This document shows positions 6,198-6,927 of a DNA stretch of 6,927 bases, piece after piece. The DNA is taken from contig DUHJ01000148.1 of the NCBI GenBank assembly GCA_013330925.1, positions 1-6,927 of the forward strand. Direction: 5' to 3'. Under the pieces are notes generated by a model. It was not told the origin of the DNA and searched no databases. It worked only from the letters and a program-made list of their open reading frames with translations. The position numbers and the translations under genes were made by a program. Source of the DNA: Candidatus Poseidoniaceae archaeon (GTDB lineage Archaea > Thermoplasmatota > Poseidoniia > Poseidoniales > Poseidoniaceae). Every line of letters starts with the position of its first letter. Position 1 is the stretch's first letter.

Positions 6198-6927
6198 ATG
6201 TTCCGACCCCTCGAAGGCGTGCGCGTCCTCGATCTGTCCCGCGTCTTGGCCGGCCCATACGCGGCCAAACTGCTGCAGGACCTTGGCGCCGACGTGCTGC
6301 GCGTCGAAGCCCCATGGGGGGACGACACGCGAGGCTGGGGCCCTCCCTTCACCGAAGTGGACGGCGAAGAGGTCGCGGCGTACTGGACCTCGGTGAACCT
6401 TGGCAAGCAGGTCATCCGCAGGGACCTGCGCAAGGAGGAGGACCTCGAGGACGTCCGACGCTTGGTGGCCAACGCGGACGTCATCCTCGAGAATTTCCGC
6501 CCCGGGCGCGCTGAGGCGTGGTTCGCGCCGTGGCCCGAACGTGCCGTGGTGTGCAGCATCACGGCCTACGGCAACGACGGACCACGTCGAGACGAGGGCG
6601 GATACGACCTGGCCATGCAGGCCCGCAGCGGGCTGATGGGCATCACCGGTGACGCCGAGGGCGGGCCTGCAAAGGTCGGCGTGGCGGTCATCGACGTCGT
6701 CACTGGATTGCACGCCGGAGCGGCGGTGCTCGCCGCCTTGTTCCGTCGAGAACGCGAAGGTGTGGGTTCGCGGCTGACCTTGTCGTTGTGGGATTGCGCC
6801 CTCGACTTGTTGATCAACCAAGCACAGAACGCGTTGGTCGGTGGCACCAACCCCGGCAGGATGGGCACCGCTCATCCGAACCTTGTGCCCTACCGCGCCT
6901 TTCAAGCGGCTAATGGTGAGGTCGCCA
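6198..6927 (+). CDS. Class III CoA transferase, CaiB/BaiF family (partial, 3' end missing)
   Basis: The first 243 residues are visible; the family is usually around 400 residues, so roughly 60 percent is present and the gene runs off the window. Members move CoA between organic acids by an aspartyl-CoA anhydride mechanism, or racemise 2-methylacyl-CoA. The N-terminus PLEGVRVLDLSRVLAGPYAA (4-23), then LLQDLGADVLRVEAPWGDDTR (25-45), is a clear family signature. NADVILENFRPG (92-103), GGYDLAMQARSGLMGITG (134-151) and VIDVVTGLHAGAAVLAALFRRE (164-185) follow in the expected order. D166 is in the position of the catalytic Asp (Asp169 in formyl-CoA transferase). The donor and acceptor acids cannot be told: carnitine-, formyl/oxalate-, succinyl- and AMACR-like members all share these motifs. 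The start is supported by the adjacent ribosome binding site and by alignment of the first motif. Confidence 0.95.
   Translation, partial: MFRPLEGVRVLDLSRVLAGPYAAKLLQDLGADVLRVEAPWGDDTRGWGPPFTEVDGEEVAAYWTSVNLGKQVIRRDLRKEEDLEDVRRLVANADVILENFRPGRAEAWFAPWPERAVVCSITAYGNDGPRRDEGGYDLAMQARSGLMGITGDAEGGPAKVGVAVIDVVTGLHAGAAVLAALFRREREGVGSRLTLSLWDCALDLLINQAQNALVGGTNPGRMGTAHPNLVPYRAFQAANGEVA

Noticed and set aside
4805..6514. A 569-codon plus-strand frame opposite the membrane protein and into the CoA transferase
   Set aside because: It runs through the true CoA transferase start in a different frame and is rich in Gln, Arg and His, typical of the complement of a hydrophobic gene.
5364..6905. A 513-codon minus-strand frame opposite the CoA transferase
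   Set aside because: It crosses from the CoA transferase into the membrane gene in the wrong frame. It has no recognisable domain and looks like a composition shadow.
1..6927. CRISPR array, insertion sequence, tRNA, rRNA or phage and defence genes
   Set aside because: Coding genes fill nearly all of the window. I saw no spaced direct repeats, terminal inverted repeats, transposase motifs, cloverleaf-like segments or defence-associated domains.

Overview
The window is a compact, G+C-rich (by eye) stretch of prokaryotic chromosome. It has six protein genes, almost no non-coding sequence, and no RNA genes, mobile elements or CRISPR. Start regions carry Shine-Dalgarno-like sequences (GAGGTGA before the acetyltransferase, GAGGTG before the CoA transferase, GGGGTGAGGG before aceE), which suit both bacteria and many archaea. 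Several genes belong to families best known from bacteria: homodimeric pyruvate dehydrogenase E1, CaiB-type CoA transferase, NodB-type deacetylase. The lineage cannot be fixed from the sequence. A bacterium, or a G+C-rich marine archaeon with acquired bacterial metabolism, are both possible.

Layout. (1) Bases 1-1537, plus strand: a tight three-gene unit made of the 3' end of a TPR-like protein, a RimJ/RimL-like GNAT N-acetyltransferase, and a NodB-type polysaccharide deacetylase. The first pair are 4 nt apart, with the ribosome binding site overlapping the upstream stop. The second pair overlap by GTGA, which points to translational coupling. (2) Bases 1524-6109, minus strand: a polytopic membrane protein of unknown function, then after 50 bp aceE, the E1 subunit of pyruvate dehydrogenase. 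aceE and the deacetylase gene converge and overlap by 14 bp. (3) Bases 6198-6927, plus strand: the first 243 codons of a class III (CaiB/BaiF) CoA transferase, divergent from the membrane protein gene across an 88-bp gap.

The most notable item is aceE. It encodes a complete homodimeric-type E1p of about 870 residues with an extra N-terminal lipoyl domain (attachment lysine K44 in a TDKA motif) and an Ala/Pro/Glu-rich swinging-arm linker. In textbook complexes the lipoyl domains sit on E2 (and sometimes E3), while AceE starts directly with its thiamine-diphosphate domain. No E2 or E3 gene lies next to this aceE, which ends its transcription unit at the convergent junction. An E1 carrying its own lipoyl arm suggests a changed way of passing acetyl groups within, or recruiting, the complex.

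The remaining genes look like ordinary chromosomal content. The GNAT/deacetylase pair may modify a sugar or surface glycan, and the CoA transferase may move CoA between organic acids. I found no clearly new multi-gene system; the lipoyl-E1 fusion and the membrane gene upstream of it are the items most worth following.
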